Assembly (NCBI GenBank): GCA_031265585.1
Contig: JAISCL010000159.1
Span: forward strand, 1 to 38,548
Reading direction: 5' to 3'
Source: Tannerella sp.
GTDB lineage: Bacteria > Bacteroidota > Bacteroidia > Bacteroidales > Tannerellaceae
Length of the DNA stretch: 38,548 bases
A program made the translations under genes and the position numbers. The notes under the pieces are model-generated. The model was not told the DNA's origin. It made no database searches and saw only the letters and a list, made by a program, of their open reading frames with translations. This document shows positions 1 to 8,137 of this stretch, one piece after another (positions within the stretch are counted from its first letter, which is position 1; every line of letters starts with the position of its first letter).

Positions 1-95
1 CACCAAACGAAAATTTGTAGTGCACAAATCGGAATTTGAAAAAATGGACTTGACCGATTTACAGCTTTTTATAACCTGAAAGGTTGCAACTTGGG
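1..95. repeat. IS end repeat, copy 1 (partner at 510-604)
   Basis: Bases 1-95 match 510-604 with one difference (position 80 A, position 589 T). The shared block holds the last 25 codons of a transposase, its stop and about 16 bases of non-coding IS end that finish in TTGCAACTTGGG. After the block the two flanks differ completely, which places the IS boundary near 95 and 604. The window opens inside this copy, so its full extent is unseen. Confidence 0.85.
2..79 (+). pseudogene. 3' end of IS1634/IS4-type transposase (copy 1, enters from left)
   Basis: The window starts inside this reading frame, which encodes 25 residues ending KMDLTDLQLFIT before a TGA at 77-79. The same residues end the longer fragment at 145-588, so this is a second copy of the same transposase tail. 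Whether the gene is intact upstream cannot be seen. Placing it in IS1634/IS4 rests on the longer copy. Confidence 0.6.
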
Positions 96-125
96 TTAAA
101 CTACCGGAGGTTTAGTACAAAACAT

Positions 126-147
126 CTTATGTAAAGCTTTACATAAG
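126..147. repeat. Perfect 22-bp palindrome at the transposase breakpoint
   Basis: The half-site CTTATGTAAAG is followed immediately by its exact reverse complement, with AGCT at the centre. It lies exactly where similarity to the transposase begins, between the IS end at 95 and the fragment at 145-588. It may be the trace of a rearrangement or a target preference; no function is assigned. Confidence 0.8.
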
Positions 148-588
148 TTTTTTCGAATTTCGAAAACTGACCTGGACCTTCGCCCGATTTATCACAAGAA
201 GGATGCCTCCACCATGGCACACCTGCATCTGGGCTTGTTGGCCTATTGGGTAGTAAACACGGTTCGCTATCAACTCAAAGGAAAGGAAAATGAAACGGCC
301 TCTCGTTCTCAAAACACGGAGAACAACACGGACACACCGCCTGTTCATTTCCGATGGAAAGAAATCATACGCATCATGAACACCCAAAAAGCCGTAACAA
401 CTGTTTCTCAAAATCGCTACGATGAGGTCATCATTTCCCGCCGGTGCAGCGACCCCACACCCAAGGTCGAGGCAATTTACCGACGTCTCAACTATAAACC
501 ACAACCTTTCACCAAACGAAAATTTGTAGTGCACAAATCGGAATTTGAAAAAATGGACTTGACCGATTTACAGCTTTTTATAACCTGA
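145..588 (+). pseudogene. IS1634/IS4-type transposase, C-terminal fragment (copy 2)
   Basis: The frame is open from about 100 to the TGA at 586-588, but transposase-like sequence starts near 145. It reads FFRISKTDLDLRPIYHKKD, then MAHLHLGLLAYWVVNTVRYQL and a basic tail. This is the typical C-terminal end of Bacteroidetes IS1634/IS4-type DDE transposases, holding the region around the last catalytic acidic residue and the block after it. The N-terminal two thirds, including the first two DDE aspartates, are missing, and no plausible start lies before the fragment. It is therefore a dead remnant. An ATG at 214 is internal to the conserved block and is not a real start. The family call is from remembered motifs. 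Confidence 0.75.
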
Positions 589-604
589 TAGGTTGCAACT
601 TGGG
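510..604. repeat. IS end repeat, copy 2
   Basis: This is the second copy of the 95-bp transposase-tail and IS-end block described at 1-95. Immediately after it a formyltransferase reading frame resumes in the middle of its active-site motif, so this edge marks the insertion or deletion that destroyed that gene. Confidence 0.85.
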
Positions 605-996
605 GTAATATTCATGGTGGTTATTTGCCTGATTATCGTGGTAATCATTGTTTTTTCTTTGCTCTATACAACTGCGATTTTAATAAAATAGGCTCAACTA
701 TCCATTCTATTAACACAGGCATTGATAAAGGAGATATTATTTCACATGTTGTTCCTGATATTTTTAAGGAAGATAATCCAGAGACTCTTTATTCAAAAGC
801 AGAAAAAGAAGCTATTCATAAATTATCACAACTTATCAACACTTATGAACAAGGTGAAGAATTTCCTAAATTACAACAACAATTTTATGGTAAATTGTAT
901 AAGACAAGAGATAGAGGCTTGCGAGATGATATAATGTATTTTGTTAAAAGATGCATTGGTAGATACAATAATCTTCCATCGGAAAAGAAGGTTTAG
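604..996 (+). pseudogene. Formyltransferase-like protein, 5' end lost at IS edge
   Basis: Reading from 604 the frame gives GNIHGGYLPDYRGNHCFFFA, which matches the N-x-H...LP-x-x-RG active-site motif of the Fmt/ArnA formyltransferase superfamily. It is followed by GIDKGDIISHVVPDI, the usual 'one of several substrates, given in D-G/T-G-D-I' block. These enzymes move a formyl group from 10-formyltetrahydrofolate to a tRNA-bound methionine or, in the small stand-alone forms seen here, to an amino sugar of a surface polysaccharide. About 130 residues remain; the folate-binding N-terminal half is gone, replaced by the IS end at 604. The TTG at 625 is internal. The gene is AT-rich compared with the housekeeping genes, which suits a horizontally acquired polysaccharide gene. 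Substrate unknown. Confidence 0.75.
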
Positions 997-1116
997 TCCG
1001 TTAGATTTTGGATAATTCCTATTTTTTCTTTTTTCGGTGATCCCCGGTAATCCCCAATTTTTCGGCACTCCGTATTTTTATAGTTGTGTGCAAATTGTGT
1101 ATCCCTATAAAACAAA

Positions 1117-1144
1117 AAGGACTTACAATTTCTCATAAGTCCTT
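1117..1144 (-). terminator. Rho-independent terminator of tRNA-Val
   Basis: On the minus strand a perfect 9-bp stem (AAGGACTTA / TAAGTCCTT on the plus strand, 1117-1125 and 1136-1144) encloses a 10-base loop and is followed by a T-rich run (1104-1116 read on the minus strand). It sits 11 bases after the tRNA. Confidence 0.85.
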
Positions 1145-1154
1145 CATTCTCAAG

Positions 1155-1229
1155 TGGGCGTTGACGGATTCGAACCGCCGACCCTCTGCTTGTAAGGCAG
1201 ATGCTCTGAACCAGCTGAGCTAAACGCCC
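1155..1229 (-). tRNA. tRNA-Val (anticodon TAC)
   Basis: On the minus strand a full cloverleaf can be folded: 7-bp acceptor stem GGGCGTT/AACGCCC, D-stem GCTC/GAGC, anticodon stem TCTGC/GCAGA with loop CTTACAA (anticodon TAC, reads GTA and related valine codons), T-stem GGCGG/CCGTC with loop TTCGAAT, and discriminator A. The 3' CCA is not encoded and must be added after transcription. It has its own promoter (1274-1304) and terminator (1117-1144), so it forms a single-gene unit. Confidence 0.97.
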
Positions 1230-1273
1230 TGAAAAAGTAACAATCTTGTATGTCCTTTCTTTAAAAGACGATG

Positions 1274-1304
1274 CAAAGATATGGATTTTTTTTTTACCTC
1301 CAAA
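1274..1304 (-). promoter_or_regulatory. Promoter of tRNA-Val
   Basis: On the minus strand TTTG (plus 1301-1304) is followed after 19 bp by TATCTTTG (plus 1274-1281), an exact fit to the Bacteroidetes -33/-7 consensus. The tRNA starts 44 bases downstream of the -7 box. Confidence 0.85.
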
Positions 1305-1405
1305 TTTTTCGACAAAAAAACAGCGATTCTGTGATTATTTTTTAATTATGATGCGTTAGCCCGGATTTTTTTTCTTTTTGATATGCATTTATATAAATAA
1401 TGTAT

Positions 1406-1413
1406 TATCTTTG
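1406..1413 (+). promoter_or_regulatory. -7 promoter element upstream of purB
   Basis: TATCTTTG lies 33 bases before the purB ATG. A TTTG at 1377-1380 is 25 bp upstream, longer than the usual spacing, so the -33 element is uncertain. Confidence 0.65.
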
Positions 1414-1446
1414 TACCTGCTAAGGCATAAGGCATTAAGATTATAT

Positions 1447-2790
1447 ATGAAATTCTCGATTTTAACAGCAATTTCTCCGGTAGACGGACGATATAGAGAT
1501 AAAACAGAAAACCTTTCCGAATATTTTTCTGAGTGGGCATTGATACGTTACCGCGTTCGTGTTGAGATAGAATATTTTATTTTTCTTTGTGAGCTTCTTC
1601 CACAATTAAAGTCACTCCATACCGAAAATACAAAGGAAAATCTCCGGAATATTTACCGTGCATTTTCCGTAGATGATGCCACGCGCGTCAAAGAGATTGA
1701 AAAAATAACCAATCATGATGTAAAAGCGGTTGAGTATTTTATCAAGGAGCGTTTCGATGCACTTTCATTACAGGCGTATAAAGAATTTATCCATTTCGGA
1801 CTGACATCCCAGGATATAAATAACACCGCCGTTCCTTTGATGATCAAAGAGGCGTTGAAAGAAATCTATTATCCGGGAATACAGTCAGTGATTGATATCC
1901 TGAAAAGAAATGCCGAAGAATGGAAAGATCTGCCTATGCTGGCGAAAACACACGGACAACCCGCCTCCCCTACCCGACTGGGTAAGGAAGTAACGGTTTT
2001 TGTTTACCGGCTGGAGCAACAGTTAAAGCTTCTGAAAACGATACCCATATCTGCTAAATTCGGTGGCGCTACCGGAAATTTCAACGCACACAAAGTGGCT
2101 TTTCCGGCATACGACTGGCGCCAGTCAGGTAACCGGTTCGTAAAGGAGTTCTTAGGACTGGAACGCGAAGAATGGACGACACAGATATCCAACTACGACA
2201 ATCTGGCTGCATTATTTGATGGATTAAGCCGTATAAACACCATATTAATAGATATGTGCCGCGATTTCTGGCAGTATATATCGATGGAATATTTCAAGCA
2301 AAAAATAAAAGCCGGGGAAGTCGGATCATCTGCCATGCCGCATAAGGTAAATCCGATTGATTTTGAAAATGCGGAAGGTAACCTCGGCATCGCAAATGCA
2401 ATACTGGGACACTTAAGCTGCAAACTGCCCATATCACGTCTGCAACGAGACCTGACGGATTCGACAGTCATACGGAATGCCGGAGTCCCCCTGGCGCACA
2501 TTGAGATCGCCTTCAAAAGTATGGTCAAAGGCCTGAACAAACTGCTATTGAACAAAGACGCGATTATACATGAGCTGAACAATCACTGGGCTGTTGTAGC
2601 AGAAGCCATCCAGACTGTTTTACGCCGCGAGAATTACCCGAAACCGTATGAGACGTTAAAGGAACTGACCCGTGTAAACGAAGAAATAACAGAACAGTCA
2701 ATACATAACTTTATTGATTCGTTAGATTTGGAGGAAGGTATTAAAAATGAACTGAAAGCAGTTACACCACAAAATTATGTAGGGATATAA
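1447..2790 (+). CDS. purB: Adenylosuccinate lyase
   Basis: PurB catalyses two beta-eliminations of fumarate in purine synthesis: SAICAR to AICAR and adenylosuccinate to AMP. It is a cytosolic homotetramer of the aspartase/fumarase superfamily. The 447-residue protein starts MKFSILTAISPVDGRYR, the usual PurB opening. It contains AKTHGQPASPTRLGKE with the conserved His169, TSQDINNTAVP around residue 120, and the superfamily signature loop GSSAMPHKVNP at 293-303. I chose the ATG at 1447 because the open frame upstream to 1378 runs through the promoter and adds residues unlike PurB. The length fits the long PurB type of Bacteroidetes and E. coli. A promoter -7 box lies at 1406-1413, and rluB follows after 69 bases. 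Confidence 0.96.
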   Translation: MKFSILTAISPVDGRYRDKTENLSEYFSEWALIRYRVRVEIEYFIFLCELLPQLKSLHTENTKENLRNIYRAFSVDDATRVKEIEKITNHDVKAVEYFIKERFDALSLQAYKEFIHFGLTSQDINNTAVPLMIKEALKEIYYPGIQSVIDILKRNAEEWKDLPMLAKTHGQPASPTRLGKEVTVFVYRLEQQLKLLKTIPISAKFGGATGNFNAHKVAFPAYDWRQSGNRFVKEFLGLEREEWTTQISNYDNLAALFDGLSRINTILIDMCRDFWQYISMEYFKQKIKAGEVGSSAMPHKVNPIDFENAEGNLGIANAILGHLSCKLPISRLQRDLTDSTVIRNAGVPLAHIEIAFKSMVKGLNKLLLNKDAIIHELNNHWAVVAEAIQTVLRRENYPKPYETLKELTRVNEEITEQSIHNFIDSLDLEEGIKNELKAVTPQNYVGI

Positions 2791-2814
2791 AATTATTAAT
2801 GTATATATATTCAG

Positions 2815-2832
2815 TGCAATCGTGAGATTGCA
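2815..2832 (+). terminator. Small hairpin between purB and rluB
   Basis: TGCAATC and GATTGCA form a 7-bp stem with a GTGA tetraloop 24 bases after the purB stop. No clean T-run follows, so it may be a processing or stability hairpin rather than a terminator. No TAnnTTTG box is seen before rluB, which allows read-through from purB. Confidence 0.35.
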
Positions 2833-2859
2833 ATTATTCAAATTAAAAAAATTAAAAAC

Positions 2860-4323
2860 ATGGATTTTACAGAACAAAACGAACCGAAAGCCACATCGGG
2901 AAATGAAAATGGAGATCACGGAAAAAACGATCCTGAAAGTACAGGTGAAAAACCTAAAGGAAAACGTTTACGTATTAAAGACACCCGCAAGGTAGACTAC
3001 AACCGGTCATCTATGCCGGCAGGCCGTCCCAGTCAGCCGATATATGGACAGACAAGGCAGTCGTCATCCTACCAGCAGCGTCCCTATCAGCCGAGAGACG
3101 GAGATGATATGAGGCCAAGACGTCAACTGTCGAGTGATACTGATTCGGAAAACAGGTATCACTCCGGAGACGGCGGATACCAGCAAAGGCGTAACTATAA
3201 CCAAACGGGAGAATCTTCCGGGTATCAGCAACGTAACTACCCTCCCCAGGAAGGCGGTCAGGGCGGCTATCAGCAGAGGCGCAGTTACAGCAGTAACAGC
3301 CAGCAGGGCGGCTATCAGCAACGGAGAAGTTACAACCAGGGAGGAGGCAACAGGCAGGGAGGATACCAGCAAAGAGGATATAATCAGGGAGGCGGCTACA
3401 GTCAGGGTGGCGGCGGATATAACCAGAGAGGCGGCTACAACCAGGGCGGCGGCGGTGGATATAATCAGGGTGGATACCAGCCAAGAAGACCCGGAGGAGG
3501 AGGCGACTCCAGTATGCGCAGGCCACAGCAGGGCCAGCGTAGCAGTTATCCAAGGCAAAGCTTTCCAAGGCCCGTAAAATACCAGGAAATTGTAACCGAT
3601 CCGACGGCTCCGATACGTTTGAATAAATACCTGGCAAATGCCGGGGTTTGCTCGCGCCGTGAAGCGGATGAGTTCATACAGGCCGGTGTTGTAAAGGTAA
3701 ACGGTGAAGTTGTAACAGAACTCGGCACTAAAATAACGCGCATGGATAAAGTGACATTCCATGATCAGCCGGTACAGATAGAAAGTAAAGTTTATATCCT
3801 GTTGAACAAACCGAAAAACTGTGTAACGACATCCGACGATCTGCAGAACCGGCAAACGGTAATGGATCTGGTTAAAAACGCCTGCCAGGAGCGGATCTAT
3901 CCGGTAGGCCGCCTGGACCGTAATACGACCGGGGTATTATTACTTACCAACGACGGAGAAATGGCCGCAAAACTGACACATCCTTCTTTCAAAAAGAAAA
4001 AGATCTATCATGTATGGCTTGATCATGAAGTAACGGTCGAAGACATGGAAAAACTGGCTAACGGCATCGAACTGGAAGACGGGGATATACATGCCGATGC
4101 GATCAGTTATGCAAACGAAGACGACAGGACGCAGGTCGGCATTGAGATCCATTCGGGAAAAAACCGTATTGTAAGACGTATGTTTGAAACGCTTGGGTAT
4201 CATGTAATCAAACTGGATCGTGTCTATTTCGCCGGATTGACAAAGAAAAACCTGGGACGCAGCAAATGGCGCTACCTCTCGGAACATGAGGTAAACGCGC
4301 TCCGGATGGGAGCATACGAATGA
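2860..4323 (+). CDS. rluB: 23S rRNA pseudouridine synthase, RsuA/RluB type, with RGG-like N-terminal extension
   Basis: This enzyme isomerises uridine to pseudouridine in rRNA; RluB acts on a 23S position near the peptidyl-transferase centre. Of its 487 residues, about 1-60 are charged, and about 60-245 are low-complexity Gly/Gln/Tyr/Arg/Ser with many GGYQQR, GGYNQ and RRSYN units. An S4 RNA-binding domain spans about 250-310 (IRLNKYLANAGVCSRREADEF). The catalytic domain has YPVGRLDRNTTG with catalytic Asp353 and ends with the family's SGKNRIVRRMFE block. The long disordered front roughly doubles the usual ~250-residue enzyme; similar extensions occur in other Bacteroidetes and could bind RNA or ribosomes. 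RluB rather than RsuA or RluE/F is the likely subtype but is not proven. It lies 22 bases before asnS, probably in the same operon. Confidence 0.88.
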   Translation: MDFTEQNEPKATSGNENGDHGKNDPESTGEKPKGKRLRIKDTRKVDYNRSSMPAGRPSQPIYGQTRQSSSYQQRPYQPRDGDDMRPRRQLSSDTDSENRYHSGDGGYQQRRNYNQTGESSGYQQRNYPPQEGGQGGYQQRRSYSSNSQQGGYQQRRSYNQGGGNRQGGYQQRGYNQGGGYSQGGGGYNQRGGYNQGGGGGYNQGGYQPRRPGGGGDSSMRRPQQGQRSSYPRQSFPRPVKYQEIVTDPTAPIRLNKYLANAGVCSRREADEFIQAGVVKVNGEVVTELGTKITRMDKVTFHDQPVQIESKVYILLNKPKNCVTTSDDLQNRQTVMDLVKNACQERIYPVGRLDRNTTGVLLLTNDGEMAAKLTHPSFKKKKIYHVWLDHEVTVEDMEKLANGIELEDGDIHADAISYANEDDRTQVGIEIHSGKNRIVRRMFETLGYHVIKLDRVYFAGLTKKNLGRSKWRYLSEHEVNALRMGAYE

Positions 4324-4345
4324 GGTCTATAAATAAACAGTTGCA

Positions 4346-5746
4346 ATGATGAGAAGAACGAAAATTATTGACGTTTTGAAGATGGATGCGTACGGCACAG
4401 ACATGAACGTTAAAGGCTGGGTACGCACGCGGAGGGGAAGTAAACAGATTGCGTTCATCGCATTAAACGACGGTTCGACAATACGCAATATCCAGATTGT
4501 CGCCGATATGGACAGGCTGAGTGAAGACTCGCTCAAACCGGTTACGACCGGAGCCTGTCTCAGCGTAGACGGCAAACTGGTACAGTCGCAGGGAAAAGGA
4601 CAAAGTATGGAAATCCGGGCAGACCGGATAGAAATCCTCGGAACGGCAGACCCGAACACCTATCCGCTGCAGAAGAAAGGACACACAATGGAGTTTCTGC
4701 GTGAGATCGCCCATCTGCGTCCCCGGACGAACACATTCGGCGCCGTACTGCGTATCCGTCATCACATGGCCATCGCGATCCACACCTTCTTTCATGAACG
4801 CGGTTTCTTTTATTTTCATTCACCCGTCATCACGGCTTCCGACTGCGAAGGCGCGGGACAGATGTTTCAGGTTACAACGCAGAACCTGTACGATTTGAAA
4901 AAAGACGAAAAAGGCGCCATCCTCTATGATGACGACTTCTTCGGCAAACAGGCCAGCCTGACGGTATCCGGCCAGCTGGAAGCCGAGCTGGCCGCCATGG
5001 GCCTGGGAGCGGTCTACACATTCGGCCCGACATTCCGCGCGGAAAATTCAAATACGCCACGCCACCTGGCAGAATTTTGGATGATTGAGCCGGAAGTTGC
5101 ATTCAACGGGATAACGGAAAACATGGATCTTGCCGAAGAATTCATTAAATACTGTGTGCAATGGGCGCTGGACAACTGCCGTGACGACATACAGTTCCTC
5201 AATGACATGTTCGACAGTGAACTGACCGGTCGCCTGGAAGGAGTGCTGAAAGAGGAGTTCATCCGCCTGTCGTATACGGAAGGCATCAAAATCCTTGAAG
5301 AAGCCGCAGCCGGAGGACACCGATTTGAATTTCCGGTATACTGGGGAGCAGACCTGGCGTCCGAACATGAACGTTATCTGGTTGAAAACCACTTCAAACG
5401 CCCGGTTATCCTGACGGATTATCCGAAAGAAATAAAAGCGTTCTACATGAAGCAGAATGATGACGGGAAAACGGTGCGCGCCATGGATGTCCTGTTCCCG
5501 AAAATCGGCGAGATCATAGGCGGTTCCGAACGTGAATCCGATTTTGACAAGCTTCTTGCACGCATCGGGGAAATGAATCTTCCGATGAAAGACATGTGGT
5601 GGTATCTGGATACCCGCAAGTACGGAACCTGTCCACATGCCGGATTTGGCCTGGGATTTGAACGCCTGCTCCTATTCGTGACCGGTATGGCGAACATCCG
5701 TGATGTCATACCCTTCCCGCGGGCGCCGAAAGCTGCAGAATTTTAA
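4346..5746 (+). CDS. asnS: Asparagine--tRNA ligase
   Basis: AsnRS charges tRNA-Asn with asparagine using ATP; it is a class IIb synthetase acting in the cytosol as a homodimer. The 466-residue protein begins with the OB-fold anticodon-binding domain ([20 protein letters not shown], about residues 16-35). The class II core carries motif 2 [15 protein letters not shown] from residue 230 and motif 3 [10 protein letters not shown] at 433-442. The AENSNT... and MIEPE sequences favour AsnRS over AspRS. Start: ATG at 4346, with a second ATG directly after it that is equally possible. The stop codon shares one base with the ATG of the next gene, so translation of the two is probably coupled. Confidence 0.96.
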   Translation: MMRRTKIIDVLKMDAYGTDMNVKGWVRTRRGSKQIAFIALNDGSTIRNIQIVADMDRLSEDSLKPVTTGACLSVDGKLVQSQGKGQSMEIRADRIEILGTADPNTYPLQKKGHTMEFLREIAHLRPRTNTFGAVLRIRHHMAIAIHTFFHERGFFYFHSPVITASDCEGAGQMFQVTTQNLYDLKKDEKGAILYDDDFFGKQASLTVSGQLEAELAAMGLGAVYTFGPTFRAENSNTPRHLAEFWMIEPEVAFNGITENMDLAEEFIKYCVQWALDNCRDDIQFLNDMFDSELTGRLEGVLKEEFIRLSYTEGIKILEEAAAGGHRFEFPVYWGADLASEHERYLVENHFKRPVILTDYPKEIKAFYMKQNDDGKTVRAMDVLFPKIGEIIGGSERESDFDKLLARIGEMNLPMKDMWWYLDTRKYGTCPHAGFGLGFERLLLFVTGMANIRDVIPFPRAPKAAEF

Positions 5747-6918
5747 TGAAAAAAAACATCTTCCGCATCATTACAGTCCTGCTTGCATGGAATTTTTCCT
5801 CCTGTTCCGACTCCGGGAAACAGGAAAAAATCATACGGGACACGCTCGGAAGCGGAATATTACAACGGGCTTCGGAACAGTTGAACGAAACGCCCGTCAC
5901 CGTAACGTCTTTTATCGCCGAACGTTCTGCGGGAGGCATCCATGACTTCTTCTCGGAAGGCGATTACTGGTGGCCTGACCCGGACAACCCGGAAGGCCCC
6001 TACATCCAAAGGGACGGGGAAACGAATCCGGATAACTTTGTGGCGCACCGGCATGCGATGATACGCTTCAGTATGATTGTCGGCAACCTGACCTCAGCTT
6101 ATCTGCTGACGAAGGATCTGAAATATGCGGAAGCGGCTCTCCGGCACATACGCGCATGGTTTATCAGCGAGGAGACAAAAATGAACCCGAACCTGCTCTA
6201 TGCACAGGCCATTCAGGGCATTGCAACCGGCCGCGGCATCGGAATTATAGACACGATCCATCTCATAGAAGTCGTCCGGTCGCTTCTCAGGATGCAGGAA
6301 GCAGGCATCCTTCCGGAAGCAGACCGGCTCGGAACAAAAAAATGGTTTTCGGATTACCTGGAATGGATCTCTACGCATCCGTACGGAATAAAAGAGATGA
6401 ACGCAGCCAACAACCACGGTACCTGCTGGGCTATGCAGGCAGCCGTTTTTGCGGAATATACAGGCAACCGCGAGATAACGGCATACTGCACCGACCGTTT
6501 TAAAAACGTATTCCTGGCCGAACACATGGCGGAAGACGGCAGCTTTCCCCGCGAGATAAACCGGACCAAGCCGTATGGATATTCTCTTTTCAACCTGGAC
6601 GCCATGGCCGTTCTTTGCCACATACTTTCCACGCCCGAACAAAATCTCTGGAATTACACAACCCCGGACGGCAAAAGTATGCAGAAAGGCATTGAGTTCC
6701 TCTATCCATCCGTCACCGACAAAAGCAAATGGCCCGGCAAACGGGATGTTATGTACTGGGACGAATGGCCTGTTGCGCAGCCGTTCCTCCTGTTCGGAGC
6801 GATCCACCTGCATCGCGGCGAATACCTGGACACATGGGCGCGGCTGGAACATTTTCCCGCTGTTGATGAAGTATTACGCAACTTACCGGTTCGCAACCCG
6901 GCTATCTGGTTGTTGTGA
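5746..6918 (+). CDS. Alginate lyase-fold lipoprotein (PF05426-type)
   Basis: The 390-residue protein has a lipoprotein signal peptide with a probable lipobox ending at Cys20 (NFSSC), so it is likely anchored to an outer or inner membrane leaflet. The body resembles the alpha-toroid alginate lyase family: YWWPDPDNPEGPYIQRDG (about 74-91), NPNLLYAQAIQG (147-158) and NNHGTCW (222-228). The Asn-His pair of the last motif (N223, H224) corresponds by analogy to the catalytic Asn/His of PL5-type lyases. The substrate could be alginate or another uronate polymer and is not determined. Its ATG overlaps the asnS stop by one base (TAATG), an unexpected partner for a tRNA synthetase. The gene ends 20 bases before the convergent DUF6261 gene. 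Confidence 0.8.
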   Translation: MKKNIFRIITVLLAWNFSSCSDSGKQEKIIRDTLGSGILQRASEQLNETPVTVTSFIAERSAGGIHDFFSEGDYWWPDPDNPEGPYIQRDGETNPDNFVAHRHAMIRFSMIVGNLTSAYLLTKDLKYAEAALRHIRAWFISEETKMNPNLLYAQAIQGIATGRGIGIIDTIHLIEVVRSLLRMQEAGILPEADRLGTKKWFSDYLEWISTHPYGIKEMNAANNHGTCWAMQAAVFAEYTGNREITAYCTDRFKNVFLAEHMAEDGSFPREINRTKPYGYSLFNLDAMAVLCHILSTPEQNLWNYTTPDGKSMQKGIEFLYPSVTDKSKWPGKRDVMYWDEWPVAQPFLLFGAIHLHRGEYLDTWARLEHFPAVDEVLRNLPVRNPAIWLL

Positions 6919-6938
6919 GATCTTATCCAAAACGCAGG

Positions 6939-7670
6939 TTATTCATTTTCGTCTACCGGTTTCGGTTTTCTGCCTGCCGCCTGGGCGAGCTGATTTTTGT
7001 AGCGTTCGCTGACGGCGTTCAGTTCGTTGAGGAAAGGCCTGTACTCTTCGGCGCCATTCACCTTCACCAGTGCATCGACCAGATCGAGCATCGTGCGTAA
7101 AGTCCTGTCGGTTTCGGCGCGGGCGGCTTTCATGCGTGTTGCCGGACGGCGGGCCACTTCGGCATAACGCTCGGACATCAGTCGCTTGAAAGTCCGGTTT
7201 TCGGTGTCCAGCTGCATCAGCCAGTCGTTCAGCCCCAGCAGTACGATGTCGGATTCGTAGTGGTCGTAGAGTTCGCGCAGCAGGTCGTCGATGGCAGCGG
7301 TTTCCTGGTCGAATGTCTTGGCGGCGATGTTGCCGTAATTCTTCAGCACGATGTTGATTTTTTCGGCAGACTTGCGTTTGTCGGCATTAAAATGATGGCG
7401 CACCGACTGTACCGCGTCGTCAAGTCCGCGGAAAATGCCGTCGCGCACATGGTCCTGAACGCTGATTTCGCCGGTGTACCCGCTTTTCCGGATGACGTCG
7501 AGCACACTGACTTCAACGTTCAACGCGGATTTATAGGCGCTGTACTGCGGCTGAATCCCCAGCGTTTCCGCATCATGCTTAATAACAAGACCGTCTACCG
7601 TCTCGTTATACTCTACATGGGTTTCATTACGGAGATTCTCGTAACTCAAACGGATAATTGAATTTTTCAT
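6939..7670 (-). CDS. DUF6261 family protein
   Basis: This is a 243-residue soluble, mostly helical and charged protein starting MKNSIIRLSYENLRNETHVE. It resembles the Bacteroidetes DUF6261 proteins, which have no established function; this assignment is from memory and moderate in certainty. There is no signal peptide or membrane segment. The middle (about 85-170) and the end (about 180-235) look like long amphipathic helices. Upstream on the same strand lie a large imperfect hairpin (7733-7792), the 42-bp palindrome array (7886-8137) and a possible promoter at 8211-8218. If that promoter drives this gene, the mRNA has a leader of about 530 bases containing the whole array. No clear Shine-Dalgarno is seen, as is usual in this phylum. 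Confidence 0.65.
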   Translation of the reverse strand: MKNSIIRLSYENLRNETHVEYNETVDGLVIKHDAETLGIQPQYSAYKSALNVEVSVLDVIRKSGYTGEISVQDHVRDGIFRGLDDAVQSVRHHFNADKRKSAEKINIVLKNYGNIAAKTFDQETAAIDDLLRELYDHYESDIVLLGLNDWLMQLDTENRTFKRLMSERYAEVARRPATRMKAARAETDRTLRTMLDLVDALVKVNGAEEYRPFLNELNAVSERYKNQLAQAAGRKPKPVDENE

Positions 7671-7732
7671 ACAGAATAATTTTTGATGTTAATAATTAGT
7701 TGTTTGTCGGAATATACTGTGATTTCACACGG

Positions 7733-7792
7733 CCTGTTTTATTCCCCGCAGGAGATTCAATAAGAGATGAATCCTCTGCGGGGAATAACAGG
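7733..7792. repeat. Large imperfect inverted repeat
   Basis: The arm 7733-7759 (CCTGTT..ATTCCCCGCAG..) and the arm 7768-7792 are reverse complements apart from a two-base bulge and a two-base mismatch; the loop is ATAAGAGA. Nearby, TTCCCC..GGGGAA at about 7824-7841 repeats the core. It could be a stable RNA hairpin in the DUF6261 leader or the remains of a small mobile palindrome. Confidence 0.75.
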
Positions 7793-7885
7793 CGAGCGGC
7801 GTACGTCTTTCTATTGATCCGGTTCCCCTCCTGCCGGGGAATGTACAAAACCGCCCGCCCGCAGGATAAAAGCCCTGGCGAGGCG

Positions 7886-8137
7886 GTCCCGGACATGCTT
7901 CCAAAATGTGCTGAAAGTCCCGGCGAGGTCTCGGACATGCTTTCAGAACGTACTGAAAGTCCCAACGAGGTCTCAGGCAAGCTTTCAGAATATACTGAAA
8001 GTTCCGGCGAGGTCTCAGGCATATTTTCAGAATGTACTGAAAATTCCAGCGAAGTCTCAGGCATACTTTCAGAATATACTGAAAGCTCCGGCGAGGTCTC
8101 GGACATACTTTCAGCATGTATTGAAAGTCCGGCATGA
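7886..8137. repeat. Tandem array: six 42-bp units, each with a CTTTCAG-N6-CTGAAAG palindrome
   Basis: Six contiguous units start at 7886, 7928, 7970, 8012, 8054 and 8096, each exactly 42 bp. Units begin GTCTCGGACAT or GTCTCAGGCAT and end with a GGCGAG-like block. Each central unit has CTTTCAG, six bases, CTGAAAG; the outermost units have mutated arms. A partial unit precedes the array at about 7869-7882. Because 42 is a multiple of three and the unit lacks stops in several frames, long open frames exist on both strands. On the plus strand these give a 14-residue repeat such as VSGILSEYTESSGE, and on the minus strand a repeat around FQYILK. I do not call any of these a gene. There are no variable spacers, so it is not CRISPR. 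Confidence 0.9.

Noticed and set aside
3011-3855. Minus-strand frames opposite rluB
   Set aside because: They are mirror images of the Gly/Gln-rich repeat of rluB and have low-complexity sequence only.
7886-8137. CRISPR array
   Set aside because: The whole 42-bp unit repeats with no unique spacers, and no cas genes are present; it is a plain tandem repeat.
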